Positions 1 through 8,737 of a DNA stretch of 64,000 bases are shown piece after piece. The notes below the pieces were generated by a model that was not told the origin of the DNA, ran no database searches, and saw nothing but the letters and a program-made list of their open reading frames with translations. The translations under genes were made by a program, and so were the position numbers. This DNA comes from an uncultured Eubacterium sp. (GTDB lineage Bacteria > Bacillota > Clostridia > Oscillospirales > Acutalibacteraceae): assembly GCA_910583925.1 (NCBI GenBank), contig CAJTZJ010000001.1, forward strand, positions 1 through 64,000, given 5' to 3'. Each line of letters begins with the position of its first letter. Positions within the stretch are counted from its first letter, which is position 1.

Positions 1-26
1 GCAAAGCAGATTAATGGTTAATAGTT

Positions 27-54
27 AACGGCTGTCGAAAGACAGCCGTTTTTT
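27..54 (+). terminator. Rho-independent terminator of an upstream gene
   Basis: A perfect 10-bp stem (27-36 with 41-50), a GAAA tetraloop and a T run. It ends transcription from a gene lying left of the window. By comparison with other Firmicutes that gene could be tsf, which usually precedes pyrH, but it is not visible here. Confidence 0.9.
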
Positions 55-81
55 ATGAATAGAATATTTAGGAGCATTGTA

Positions 82-714
82 ATGAATCAAAGTGATTATT
101 GGAGTTCTGTGGCTGATAGTAGAAATTTTACGACTATATTTGATGAAAAGGTATTTCGTAATTATGTTAGTAAGAATTCAAAAATTCTTGATGTCGGATG
201 TGGTTATGGAAGAACTTTGAATGAGTTGTATCATGCCGGATATAAAAATCTTGTAGGGGTTGACTCTTCTGCCGGAATGCTTGAACGAGGCAAAAGGGAA
301 TTTCCTTATCTTAATTTTGTTCAAAATAGTACAGATTTACCATTTGATGATAATCAATTTGATGCTGTTATTTTGTTTGGTGTGTTATGTTCGGTAGTCA
401 ACGAAAATGCACAGCGTAATTTGATAGACGAAATCAAGCGAGTTTTAAAACCTAATGGAATAATTTATGTTAATGATTTTTTAATTAACAATGATATTAA
501 AAGTATTTTTAAGTATGTTAAGTTTATGATTAAATATAATACTTATGGTGTCTATAAGCTTAAAGATGGTGGAATTCTTCGCCATCATACAAATCAGTAT
601 ATAAAAGACTTATTCGCAGATTTTTATGAATTGGAATATGGAAAGACAAAGTTTAAAACAGTTAGTGGCAATCTTTCTAATGGCTTCTATTATATCGGAA
701 AAGCAAATACATAA
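82..714 (+). CDS. Class I SAM-dependent methyltransferase (accessory)
   Basis: A 210-residue protein of the Methyltransf_11/25 type that should transfer a methyl group from SAM to an unknown small molecule. Motif I, ILDVGCGYG, is at residues 35-43, followed by a VGVDSS acidic strand end and an LPFDDNQFDAVI motif typical of the fold. No membrane segment or second domain is visible. I chose ATG 82 because AGGAG lies about 8 bases upstream; the earlier in-frame ATG at 55 sits directly on the preceding terminator and has no ribosome binding site. It is a single-gene unit between two terminators. Its AT-rich codon use differs from pyrH and the genes after it, consistent with acquisition. The substrate cannot be told from sequence. 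Confidence 0.85.
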   Translation: MNQSDYWSSVADSRNFTTIFDEKVFRNYVSKNSKILDVGCGYGRTLNELYHAGYKNLVGVDSSAGMLERGKREFPYLNFVQNSTDLPFDDNQFDAVILFGVLCSVVNENAQRNLIDEIKRVLKPNGIIYVNDFLINNDIKSIFKYVKFMIKYNTYGVYKLKDGGILRHHTNQYIKDLFADFYELEYGKTKFKTVSGNLSNGFYYIGKANT

Positions 715-743
715 GGAGCATCTCGTTTGAGATGCTCCTTTTC
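713..743 (+). terminator. Rho-independent terminator after the methyltransferase
   Basis: A 12-bp perfect inverted repeat (713-724 with 729-740) around a 4-base loop, followed by Ts. It overlaps the methyltransferase stop codon, so that gene is transcribed alone. Confidence 0.9.
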
Positions 744-776
744 CTTGCTAAGTATTTTTCCGTATGCTATAATTAG

Positions 777-1058
777 CTTGATAGTCTTGTCATTCATGCT
801 GAAGTTGTAAGATTTTACGAAAACACAAGAATATTGGTTAATAAACACTATCCGTTTATTATTGAAGCTGATTATGATGACGGCTTAAAGATACATAGAT
901 TCAGAAGTGATAATGTGTGAGAAAATGTTACATTGGAGTGCATAGGCAAAACAGTTAAAGTGTACTATGAGCCGAATAATATGAATAATTATTTTGTTGA
1001 TACAACAGGCTTGTTTAACGAAACTTACAGAGTAAATGATGGTGTTATTTATCATTAA
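777..1058 (+). pseudogene. Decayed gene remnant, possibly DUF3592-like
   Basis: One reading frame between a TAG at 774 and the TAA at 1056 encodes a protein-like stretch broken by a TGA at 918-920. There is no start codon or ribosome binding site at its left end, so the 5' part is lost. The readable parts include HAEVVRFYENTR, YPFIIEADYDDG, GKTVKVYYEPNN and NYFVDTTGLF. The GKTVKVYYEPNN stretch resembles the C-terminal part of DUF3592-type membrane-associated proteins, but this assignment is weak. Together with the next pseudogene it marks this patch as decaying accessory DNA. Confidence 0.6.
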
Positions 1059-1073
1059 CAGTTGAGGAAACCT

Positions 1074-1514
1074 ATGATTATACGAGAAATAAATGAAAAT
1101 GATTTTAATGGTTTAAGTGCGTTATATACGCATTTGCATAGTAATAAACCTATTGAAAATAATGATGAAAATATTGCAATTTTCAATAAAATACTTTCAG
1201 ATGAAAATCATCATATCATCGTTGCAGAGGAGAACGGAAAAATCGTTTCCTCCTGCGTTTGTGTTATTGTGCCGAATTTAACACATAATCAGCAGCCATA
1301 TGCTTTAATTGAAAATGTTGTTACAGAAAAAGAATATCGAAAACTCGGCTTGGCTACTGCCTGCCTTTCCTATGCAAAGCAGATAGCTGTTGATAATCAT
1401 TGCTATAAAATGATGCTTTTAACAGGTTCAAAAAAGCGCAGTGTGCATAAGTTTTATCAGAAGAACGGCTATAACAGATTTGAAAAAACAGGGTACATTC
1501 AACGGCTTAAATAA
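1074..1514 (+). CDS. GNAT family N-acetyltransferase
   Basis: A 146-residue single-domain acetyl-CoA-dependent acetyltransferase. The conserved motif A region (IENVVTEKEYRKLGLATACL) places the pyrophosphate-binding loop R-K-L-G-L-A at residues 89-94. The C-terminal KFYQKNGYNRFEKTGY is the usual GNAT motif B ending. ATG 1074 is preferred over the upstream TTG at 1062 because GAGGAAA lies 4 bases before it. It sits 24 bases before the MazG-like gene, probably in one transcript. The acceptor substrate is unknown. Confidence 0.85.
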   Translation: MIIREINENDFNGLSALYTHLHSNKPIENNDENIAIFNKILSDENHHIIVAEENGKIVSSCVCVIVPNLTHNQQPYALIENVVTEKEYRKLGLATACLSYAKQIAVDNHCYKMMLLTGSKKRSVHKFYQKNGYNRFEKTGYIQRLK

Positions 1515-1538
1515 TGTTTGTTAAAGAGGGGTAATAGT

Positions 1539-1859
1539 ATGAGGGTTTATAACAAATTGGTCAGGGATAACATACCTGATATCATAAGAAAAAACGGAGA
1601 AATACCGCACACTTCAATACTTGATAATGATAAATATTTGCAGGAGTTAAAAACAAAACTTATTGAAGAAACAAATGAATTTCTTGAAAGTGAAGAGCTT
1701 ATGGAGCTTGCAGATATTCTGGAAGTAGTCGAATATCTTGCAAAAGCGAAAGGCAGTAATCTTGATGAAATTTTAAGATTAAAGGAACAAAAAGAAATCA
1801 AAAACGGTGCTTTTGAAAAGAAAATCTTTTTAGAATTTGTTGAAGATGCGTTGAGATAG
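1539..1859 (+). CDS. MazG-like nucleotide pyrophosphohydrolase (COG4997 type)
   Basis: A 106-residue small helical protein of the all-alpha NTP pyrophosphohydrolase type, close to the predicted house-cleaning enzymes that begin YNKLVRDNIPDII. Metal-binding acidic residues are visible as E43, E44 and E47 (EETNE) and E56 and D59 (ELADI). It should hydrolyse a non-canonical or phosphoribosyl nucleotide to the monophosphate and pyrophosphate. The family is also related to HisE (phosphoribosyl-ATP pyrophosphatase), but this organism has a true hisE at 18311. ATG 1539 follows GAGGGG; the TTG at 1518 is upstream of that site and unlikely to be used. Confidence 0.8.
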   Translation: MRVYNKLVRDNIPDIIRKNGEIPHTSILDNDKYLQELKTKLIEETNEFLESEELMELADILEVVEYLAKAKGSNLDEILRLKEQKEIKNGAFEKKIFLEFVEDALR

Positions 1860-1865
1860 GATTTT

Positions 1866-2317
1866 ATGGAAGCGAAGGAAAAAGTAGTACTTACAAATAT
1901 GTGTATGATTTATGATGATGACGGCAATATTCTTGTTCAGGATAAAATCGGCAGAAGCTGGGGGCTGTCTTTTCCCGGTGGGATATAGAACAGGAAGAAA
2001 GCTTTCATGATTCCGTTATCCGTGAGGTTAAAGAAGAAACAGGGCTTGATATTAGAAATCCAAGGCTTTGCGGTATAAAGCACTGGAAGTGGTCAAAAAG
2101 GTCAAGATATATCGTTTTGCTTTATAAAACAGATGAATTCAGCGGAAATCTTCAATCATCAAATGAGGGCAAGGTTTTCTGAATTAAAAAAGAAGATTTG
2201 AATAAATATAAATTGGCAGAAGGCTTTGAAACAATGTTTAAGGTTTTTGATGATGATAGCTTAAGCGAATTTATGTCTGTTAAAGAAAACGGAATTTGGA
2301 TAGAGAAAATATATTGA
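1866..2317 (+). pseudogene. Frameshifted NUDIX hydrolase
   Basis: Starts at ATG 1866 and reads MEAKEKVVLTNMCMIYDD, then runs into TAG at 1986. Shifting frame near 1982 restores a full NUDIX box (G-x5-E-x7-REVKEETGL) ending around 2050, so about two bases have been lost inside the codons for PGGHIEQ. A second lesion is TGA at 2180-2182, in KVF-stop-IKKEDL, where relatives carry a tryptophan. The restored frame ends at TGA 2315. An intact copy would be a diphosphohydrolase of about 150 residues. It follows the MazG-like gene by 6 bases, so the original unit was probably a small nucleotide-sanitising operon. Confidence 0.8.
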
Positions 2318-2336
2318 TTATTTATGAATAAATGTT

Positions 2337-2364
2337 AAAAGGCGGTAAATTTACTGCCTTTTTC
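2337..2364 (+). terminator. Terminator closing the accessory patch
   Basis: A hairpin (about 2337-2347 with 2352-2361, including one G-U pair) followed by TTTTTCTT. It separates the pseudogene unit from pyrH. Confidence 0.7.
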
Positions 2365-2449
2365 TTATATAACTATTTACTTTATTTATAAAATATATTA
2401 ATATATAGATAATAAAAACAGAACTTTCCATTTACACGGAGGTATAAAA

Positions 2450-3160
2450 ATGGGTATTGCTTATAAAAGAATTTTGCTTAAGCTTTCAGGCGAGGTTCTT
2501 GCAGGCGAAAAAGGAACGGGTATTGATAATGATACTGTTGTAACAATATGCAAATCAGTAAAACAGGTTGCTGATATGGGCGTTGAGGTTGGCATTGTTG
2601 TCGGCGGAGGCAACTTCTGGAGAGGCAGAACAAGTGAGGGTATGGACAGGACACGAGCAGACCATATCGGAATGCTTGCAACCTCAATGAATGCGCTTGC
2701 TCTTTCGGATGCTCTTGAACAGCTTGGTGCCGATGTGAGAGTGCAGACTGCTATTGAAATGCGCCAGATTGCAGAGCCTTATATCAGAAATAAGGCAATC
2801 CGTCATTTTGAAAAGGGCAGAATTGTTATTTTCGGCTGCGGAACGGGTTCTCCGTTCTTTTCAACGGATACTGCTGCTGCGCTTCGCAGTGTTGAAATTA
2901 ACGCTGATGTTCTTTTCAAGGCAACCAATGTGGATGGTGTTTATGATAAAGACCCGAATAAATTCAGCGATGCTGTTAAATATGATACAGTATCCTTCCG
3001 TGAGGTTATTAACCGTGATTTAAAGGTTATGGATTCAACAGCATTTTCACTTTGTAAGGACAATGATATGTCTATCCTTGTATTTAATCTTGATGATCCG
3101 GAAAATATCTGCAAAGCCGTTTGCGGCGAAACAATAGGCACACTTGTGCAGAATAATTAA
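2450..3160 (+). CDS. pyrH: UMP kinase
   Basis: A 236-residue hexameric bacterial UMP kinase that phosphorylates UMP to UDP with ATP. It belongs to the amino acid kinase fold, unlike eukaryotic UMP/CMP kinases. Visible signatures are KRILLKLSGE at the N-terminus, VVGGGNFWRG, and the UMP site FSTDTAAALR. Length matches the family. CGGAGG lies 7 bases before the ATG. It heads the pyrH-frr-uppS-cdsA-dxr-rseP-ispG-polC run; frr follows after 11 bases. Confidence 0.97.
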   Translation: MGIAYKRILLKLSGEVLAGEKGTGIDNDTVVTICKSVKQVADMGVEVGIVVGGGNFWRGRTSEGMDRTRADHIGMLATSMNALALSDALEQLGADVRVQTAIEMRQIAEPYIRNKAIRHFEKGRIVIFGCGTGSPFFSTDTAAALRSVEINADVLFKATNVDGVYDKDPNKFSDAVKYDTVSFREVINRDLKVMDSTAFSLCKDNDMSILVFNLDDPENICKAVCGETIGTLVQNN

Positions 3161-3171
3161 GTGAGGTAAAC

Positions 3172-3729
3172 ATGATGGAAGCTTTATTTGCTAAAACAAA
3201 AGAGAAAATGGAAAAATGCCTTGATGCTTTGGAAAGAGATTACAAGGCAATTCGTGCAGGCAGAGCAAATCCAGCTATTCTGGATAAGGTTATGGTTGAT
3301 TATTATGGCTGTGCAACTCCGATCAATCAGATGGCAGCTATCAGTGTTCCTGAGCCAAGGATGCTTATGATTCAGCCATGGGATGCAAGCACATTAAAGG
3401 AAATCGAAAAAGCAATCAATACTTCTGATATCGGCATCAATCCAAGCAATGACGGAAAGGTTATCCGCCTTTCATTTCCTCCTCTTACCGAGGACCGCCG
3501 TAAAGAGCTTGTTAAGGATATTTCTAAGCGAGGCGAGGAAGCGAAGGTTGCTATCAGAAATGTTCGCCGTGATGCTATGGATGATTTAAAGAAGCTTAAA
3601 AAGGATAATGAAATTACTGAGGATGATCAGAAAAACGGAGAAAAGAAGCTTCAGGATATTACAGACAGCTATATTAAGCAGTCTGAAGAGATAGAAAAGA
3701 AAAAAGAACAGGAAATCCTTTCTATCTAA
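3172..3729 (+). CDS. frr: Ribosome recycling factor
   Basis: A 185-residue RRF, the usual length. With EF-G it splits the post-termination 70S complex. Signatures are the alpha-helical tail with KDISKRGEEAKVAIRNVRRDA and the beta domain with RAGRANPAILDKVMVDYYG. Two adjacent ATGs (3172, 3175) both fit the ribosome binding site AGTGAGG; the first is used here. It is translationally close to pyrH, the classic pairing. Confidence 0.97.
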   Translation: MMEALFAKTKEKMEKCLDALERDYKAIRAGRANPAILDKVMVDYYGCATPINQMAAISVPEPRMLMIQPWDASTLKEIEKAINTSDIGINPSNDGKVIRLSFPPLTEDRRKELVKDISKRGEEAKVAIRNVRRDAMDDLKKLKKDNEITEDDQKNGEKKLQDITDSYIKQSEEIEKKKEQEILSI

Positions 3730-3746
3730 GGTATTAAGTGTTATAT

Positions 3747-3777
3747 GGCGAAGGAATTCTGGTGATTTTCCTTCGCC
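3747..3777 (+). other. Hairpin between frr and uppS
   Basis: A perfect 10-bp stem (3747-3756 with 3768-3777) with an 11-base loop and no convincing T run. It may be a weak terminator, an mRNA processing site or a stability element that sets the ratio of frr to downstream messages. Confidence 0.5.
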
Positions 3778-3804
3778 GTTCTCTCGTTTATTAAGGAGTA
3801 CATT

Positions 3805-4521
3805 ATGGCTTTATTTAAGAAAAAAGAAAAGAAAAAGGATGAATTTACCATTCTTCCAAAGCATATCGGAATTATTATGGATGGTAACGGAAGATGGGCG
3901 AAAAAAAGAGGCTTGCCGAGAACAGCAGGGCATAGAGCCGGTGCAGATGTATTTGAAAAAATTTGCAAGGAATGCGGCAGGCTTGGCATTGAAGAGGTAA
4001 CCTTTTATGCTTTTTCAACCGAAAACTGGAAGCGTCCGAAAGAAGAAGTAAATACGCTTATGCGTCTTTTTTATGATTTTCTTATTGAAGCAAAGGATAG
4101 AATTGCCGAAACAGGAAATATCCGCATAAAGTTTGCCGGGGAAAGATCAGGCATTCATTCTGAGCTGCTGAAGCTTATGGATGAGGCAGAGGTTACAACT
4201 GCTGACAGAACAGGAACTGTTGTTAATCTTGCAATCAACTACGGCGGCAGGCAGGAAATCGTGTCTGCTGTTAATAAGCTGATTGCAGGCGGTAAAACAG
4301 AGATAACGGAGCAGGATATAAGCGATAATGTTTATACCATGCCGGATTGTGATTTAATCATAAGACCCAGCGGTGAGGAAAGGCTTTCAAATTTCCTTTT
4401 GTGGCAGGCTGCTTACAGTGAATTCTGGTACAGTGATGTGCTTTGGCCCGACTTTGATGAAGAGGATCTTCATATGGCACTTCATGAATTTGAAAAAAGA
4501 AATCGCCGGTTCGGCGGATAA
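3805..4521 (+). CDS. uppS: Isoprenyl transferase (undecaprenyl diphosphate synthase)
   Basis: A 238-residue cis-prenyltransferase that condenses isopentenyl diphosphate units onto farnesyl diphosphate to make the C55 carrier lipid for wall synthesis. The catalytic region MDGNGRWA has Asp at residue 26, and the C-terminal substrate-binding motif is RPSGEERLSNFLLWQ. The N-terminus is a short lysine-rich extension (FKKKEKKKDE). It follows an AAGGAG site and sits between frr and cdsA, the common arrangement. Confidence 0.96.
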   Translation: MALFKKKEKKKDEFTILPKHIGIIMDGNGRWAKKRGLPRTAGHRAGADVFEKICKECGRLGIEEVTFYAFSTENWKRPKEEVNTLMRLFYDFLIEAKDRIAETGNIRIKFAGERSGIHSELLKLMDEAEVTTADRTGTVVNLAINYGGRQEIVSAVNKLIAGGKTEITEQDISDNVYTMPDCDLIIRPSGEERLSNFLLWQAAYSEFWYSDVLWPDFDEEDLHMALHEFEKRNRRFGG

Positions 4522-4543
4522 TGAAAGATAAGGGGACTTCTAT

Positions 4544-5410
4544 ATGAAAAAAAGAATTATTACGGCAGTTGTTTTGCTTGCAGTGCTTGCGCTTGTAGTT
4601 TGGCAGATAAATACTCCGCTTTTTGTTGCGGTTATTGCATTTTTATCAGCTGTTGCAGCAAATGAAATTATGAAATGTGCGAATGTTAAAAATAAGTTTA
4701 TCGTTACTTTAGGCACAGCTTTTGCCGCTGCTGTTCCGTTTTTCGGAAGCGAAAAGGTGCTTTTGCCATTTATTGAATCGGAATATTGGGGCAATGTTAT
4801 AAATGCAGTTCCGAATGTTGCTTTTGTTATTTTGCTTGTTCTTGCTTTTCTTCTTGCTATGCTTAAGGGCTATTCACATACGAAGTTTGAGGATGTTGCC
4901 ATTTCAGTTTTTGCAAGTGTTCTTGTTCCTTATGGCTTTTCGGTTTTTGTAAGGCTTCGTGATATGTTTGATAATGAACAGTTTGGAATTTATCTTATTT
5001 TCTTCGGTCTTATCTGCGCATTGGGAACAGACAGCGGCGCTCAGCTTGGCGGTATGGCATTCGGTAAGCACAAAATGAGTCCGAATATCAGCCCTAAAAA
5101 AACAATTGAGGGTGCAGTCTGCGGTGTTATTTTTGCTTTAATATTAAATGGTGCAGCAGTAGCTCTTTACAATGTTTTTGCGGAAGTTAAGCTTGAAACA
5201 AGTGCAATTGTGATTCTTCTTCTTTGCAGTCTGCCTATTTCCTTTATGGGGATGATGGGCGATTTAAGTGCCTCTGTTTTAAAAAGAAATTTCGGTGTTA
5301 AGGATTTCGGGAAAATTTTCCCTGGCCACGGCGGCGTTATGGACAGATTTGATTCATCACTTTTCACAATCCCGCTTACTTATGTTGTTGCATTAGTTGC
5401 TTTCTGCTGA
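4544..5410 (+). CDS. cdsA: Phosphatidate cytidylyltransferase
   Basis: A 288-residue integral membrane enzyme making CDP-diacylglycerol from phosphatidic acid and CTP, the branch point for phospholipids. Multiple hydrophobic segments run from residue 5 onward. The C-terminal CDP-alcohol signature is complete: S-x3-KR, then KDFGKIFPGHGGVMDRFD. It precedes dxr, whose ribosome binding site overlaps the cdsA stop. Confidence 0.95.
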   Translation: MKKRIITAVVLLAVLALVVWQINTPLFVAVIAFLSAVAANEIMKCANVKNKFIVTLGTAFAAAVPFFGSEKVLLPFIESEYWGNVINAVPNVAFVILLVLAFLLAMLKGYSHTKFEDVAISVFASVLVPYGFSVFVRLRDMFDNEQFGIYLIFFGLICALGTDSGAQLGGMAFGKHKMSPNISPKKTIEGAVCGVIFALILNGAAVALYNVFAEVKLETSAIVILLLCSLPISFMGMMGDLSASVLKRNFGVKDFGKIFPGHGGVMDRFDSSLFTIPLTYVVALVAFC

Positions 5411-5420
5411 GGTGAATAAA

Positions 5421-6581
5421 ATGAAAAATATTTCTATTTTAGGCTCAACAGGTTCAATCGGAACGCAGTCGCTTGATGTTTGCCGTATGCATGGCTACAG
5501 CATTAAATGCTTAACTGCGAATTCCAATGTTGATTTAATGGAAGCACAGATCCGTGAGTTCAAGCCGGAAATCGTTTGTATGATGAATGAAAAAGCAGCA
5601 AGTACTCTGAAGGCTAAAATTTCTGATATGAATACAAAGGTTGTTGCCGGTCTGGATGGTCTTATTGAATGCGCAGTTTATGACGGCGCAGATACAGTTC
5701 TGAATTCCGTTGTCGGAATGATTGGCCTTCAGCCAACGCTTGAGGCTATCAAGGCAAGGAAAACGATTGCGCTTGCCAATAAGGAAACGCTTGTTGCCGG
5801 CGGGCATCTCGTTACAAACCTTGCTAAGGAATATGGTGTTTCCATTCTTCCTGTAGACAGTGAGCATTCGGCAATCTTTCAGGCAATGCAGGGAAGTCCG
5901 TCGAAATCGGCAGTAAAGAAAATTATTTTAACTGCATCCGGCGGTCCGTTCTTCGGAAAAACACTTGAAGAGCTTGAGCATGTTACTGCCGCGGATGCTT
6001 TAAAGCATCCAAATTGGGATATGGGGCAGAAAATCACTATAGATTCGGCTACGATGATGAATAAAGGTCTTGAATTTATTGAAGCAAAATGGCTTTTTGA
6101 TATGCCGAATGAGGATATAGAAATTGTTGTTCATCGTGAATCGGTTGTTCATTCGGCAATTGTTTATCAGGATAATTCAATGATTGCTCAGCTTGGTGTT
6201 CCCGATATGAGAATTCCGATTCAGTATGCTTTAACTTATCCTGAGCGTAAACCGAGTCCGGTTGCCTCACTTTCCCTTTCGGATTACGGCAGGCTTACCT
6301 TTTTTGAGCCCGATTATGAAAATTTCAAATGTATTGATGTTTGCAGAAATGCAATCGAAATGGGCGGTCTTCATCCTGCTGCTGCAAATGGTGCAAATGA
6401 GGAAAGTGTAAAACTTTTTCTTGAAGGTAAAATTAAATTTACAGATATTGCATATCTTAATGATAAGGCAATGCGTAATGCACCTGAAAAGAAAAACTTT
6501 ACTCTTGCTGATGTTCTTGAAACAGATAAAATGGCAAGAGAATTTGTAAGAAACAGTATTAATGAATATGGCGAAAGCTAA
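5421..6581 (+). CDS. dxr: 1-deoxy-D-xylulose 5-phosphate reductoisomerase
   Basis: The committed MEP-pathway step, NADPH-dependent conversion of DXP to MEP. The 386-residue product begins MKNISILGSTGSIGTQ with the dinucleotide-binding loop, and has LANKETLVAGG, PVDSEHSAIFQ and the flexible-loop region around LKHPNWDMGQKITIDSATMMNKGLE. ATG 5421 with AGGTG upstream gives the canonical N-terminus; an in-frame TTG at 5397 lies inside cdsA and is not needed. With ispG downstream it shows that the organism uses the MEP route. Confidence 0.97.
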   Translation: MKNISILGSTGSIGTQSLDVCRMHGYSIKCLTANSNVDLMEAQIREFKPEIVCMMNEKAASTLKAKISDMNTKVVAGLDGLIECAVYDGADTVLNSVVGMIGLQPTLEAIKARKTIALANKETLVAGGHLVTNLAKEYGVSILPVDSEHSAIFQAMQGSPSKSAVKKIILTASGGPFFGKTLEELEHVTAADALKHPNWDMGQKITIDSATMMNKGLEFIEAKWLFDMPNEDIEIVVHRESVVHSAIVYQDNSMIAQLGVPDMRIPIQYALTYPERKPSPVASLSLSDYGRLTFFEPDYENFKCIDVCRNAIEMGGLHPAAANGANEESVKLFLEGKIKFTDIAYLNDKAMRNAPEKKNFTLADVLETDKMAREFVRNSINEYGES

Positions 6582-6596
6582 AGAAGAGGCGATTCA

Positions 6597-7637
6597 GTGA
6601 ATTTATCATCAATATGGAGTACAGTTTATCCTATAATTATTGCAATCTTGTTTTTTGAATTTATTGTTATTATTCATGAGGGCGGTCATTTTGTTGCTGC
6701 AAAGCTTATGAAAATAAAGGTAAATGAATTTGCGATAGGTATGGGTCCGAAAATTCTTTCTTTTAAAGGGAAAGAAACAAGATATTCCCTTCGGTTGTTT
6801 CCGATAGGCGGTTTTTGTGCTATGGAGGGGGAAGATGAAGCATCTGACAGCGAGGGTTCGTTTTCATCAAAAAGGGTTGGTGCAAGAGCTTTTGTTGTTG
6901 TTGCAGGAGCAATAATGAATCTGCTGCTTGGCTTTGTTATTGTTCTTTGCATGGTCTGCAGTCAGAATTTAATCGGCACAACAACGGTTGCAAAATTTGC
7001 TGATGATGCCGTCAGTTCTTCTTACGGCTTGCAGACAGGAGATAAAATCAAAGCCATAGATGGTATGAGAGTTTATACTCCAACCGATGTTAACACAGGA
7101 TTTTCCCGTTCATCTGACGGCAATGTTGAAATGATTGTAACCAGAAACGAAGAAGATGTTACGCTCAATATTTCCTTTGATATGGAGGCTTATGAGGGGC
7201 ATCAGTATATTAAAATGGATTTTTGGCTGCTTGGAAAGGAAAAAACCTTTACGGGTATTTTGTCAAGTGCGGCAGGTAATTTTGTTTCATATGCAAGAAT
7301 GGTGTTCCTTTCCGTTCATGATATTCTTGTAGGGAAGTACGGTTTATCTGATTTGAGCGGACCTGTGGGTGCTGTTTCCGTAGTTTCGGATGCTGTTAAA
7401 ACAAGCCTTAGCTCAATGCTCAGAATAATGGCTTTATTAACAATAAATGTTGGCTTGTTCAATCTTTTCCCGATTCCTGCTCTTGATGGTTGGCGCTTCT
7501 TTGTTCTTCTTGCTGAGGCTGTAACAAGAAAGAAGCTTCCGGTTAAATGGGAATATATTATTAATGCAGTCGGTCTTGCCTTACTGCTTCTGCTGATGTT
7601 CTTCGTAACATTCTCGGATGTAAAAAGGCTGTTTTAA
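6597..7637 (+). CDS. rseP: Site-2 protease, M50 family (RseP/RasP)
   Basis: A 346-residue intramembrane zinc metalloprotease. The catalytic HEGGH is at residues 27-31 in the first membrane segment. The second metal-ligand motif is NLFPIPALDGWRFF near the C-terminus, and a PDZ domain occupies about 120-200. Members cut membrane-anchored anti-sigma factors and leftover signal peptides. It starts with GTG at 6597, 15 bases after dxr. Membrane helices lie at both ends. Confidence 0.93.
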   Translation: MNLSSIWSTVYPIIIAILFFEFIVIIHEGGHFVAAKLMKIKVNEFAIGMGPKILSFKGKETRYSLRLFPIGGFCAMEGEDEASDSEGSFSSKRVGARAFVVVAGAIMNLLLGFVIVLCMVCSQNLIGTTTVAKFADDAVSSSYGLQTGDKIKAIDGMRVYTPTDVNTGFSRSSDGNVEMIVTRNEEDVTLNISFDMEAYEGHQYIKMDFWLLGKEKTFTGILSSAAGNFVSYARMVFLSVHDILVGKYGLSDLSGPVGAVSVVSDAVKTSLSSMLRIMALLTINVGLFNLFPIPALDGWRFFVLLAEAVTRKKLPVKWEYIINAVGLALLLLLMFFVTFSDVKRLF

Positions 7638-7684
7638 ATCGATTCGCATTGAACTGCTGAAAATTTAAGATAGAGGTAAAAATT

Positions 7685-8737
7685 ATGATTAAAAGAAGAG
7701 AAACAAAAAAAATAAAGCTTAAGGATACTTTTATCGGCGGAGATTCTCCTGTTCTTGTTCAGTCTATGCTTAATATTCCTGCATCTGATATAGACGGCTC
7801 GGTTGAGCAGGCAAAGGAGCTTGCAGCAGCAGGCTGTCAGGTAATCCGCTTTGCTGTTCCGAATGAAGATGCGCTTGCTCTTGTTGAGCCTATCAAAAAG
7901 GCTGTTGATGTTCCTCTTGTTGCAGATATTCATTTTGATTATAAGCTTGCACTCGGAGCAGCTGAAAGAGGAATAGATAAAATCAGGATTAATCCGGGCA
8001 ATATCGGAGATGAATCAAGAGTGAAAGCAGTTGCAGATATATGTAAATTACAGGGGATTCCTATCAGAATCGGTGTAAACAGCGGAAGCCTTGAAAAGGA
8101 GATTCTTGCAAAATATGGTTCTCCGACTCCGCAGGCCATGGTTGAATCTGCGCTTTATCATGCTTCTCTTCTTGAAAAATTTGATTTTGATGATATTGTA
8201 ATTTCAATTAAATCATCTGATGTGAATACAATGATTGCTGCTTATGAGCTGGCATCTGAAAAATGCTGCTATCCTCTGCACCTCGGTGTAACCGAGGCAG
8301 GAACGGAAAGAATGGGTATAATTAAATCTTCTGTCGGAATCGGCTCTCTTTTAACAAGGGGAATAGGCGATACAATCCGTGTCAGCCTTTCTGATAAGCC
8401 TGTTAAAGAGGTGTTTGCGGCATTCGATATTCTAAAGGCAGTAGGGCTGAAAAAGGATTGCCCTTATCTTATTTCCTGCCCAACCTGCGGCAGAACAAAA
8501 ATTGATTTAATCGGTCTTGCAAAGCAGGTTGAAGAAAGATTAAAGGATTGTAAAAAACCAATCAAGGTTGCTGTTATGGGCTGTATCGTAAATGGTCCCG
8601 GAGAGGCAAAGGAAGCCGATATCGGCATTGCAGGCGGAGATGGCAACGGATTGATTTTTAAAAAGGGAGAAATACTTCGTAAGGTTCCCGAAAATGAATT
8701 ACTTGAAGAATTAATGAAAGAGATAGATAAATTGTAA
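7685..8737 (+). CDS. ispG: 4-hydroxy-3-methylbut-2-en-1-yl diphosphate synthase
   Basis: A 350-residue [4Fe-4S] enzyme of the MEP pathway that opens MEcPP to HMBPP. The cluster cysteines are visible in SCPTCGRTK and MGCIVNGPGEAKEADIG; the N-terminal TIM barrel carries VQSMLN. It is the short bacterial form without the plant insert. Its stop overlaps the polC start (TAATG), so the two are probably translationally coupled. Confidence 0.97.
   Translation: MIKRRETKKIKLKDTFIGGDSPVLVQSMLNIPASDIDGSVEQAKELAAAGCQVIRFAVPNEDALALVEPIKKAVDVPLVADIHFDYKLALGAAERGIDKIRINPGNIGDESRVKAVADICKLQGIPIRIGVNSGSLEKEILAKYGSPTPQAMVESALYHASLLEKFDFDDIVISIKSSDVNTMIAAYELASEKCCYPLHLGVTEAGTERMGIIKSSVGIGSLLTRGIGDTIRVSLSDKPVKEVFAAFDILKAVGLKKDCPYLISCPTCGRTKIDLIGLAKQVEERLKDCKKPIKVAVMGCIVNGPGEAKEADIGIAGGDGNGLIFKKGEILRKVPENELLEELMKEIDKL

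Noticed and set aside
777..2317. TGA read as tryptophan in this organism
   Set aside because: All intact genes use TGG for Trp and TGA as a stop (for example hisD and recJ end in TGA), and the NUDIX copy also has a frameshift, so decay is the simpler explanation.
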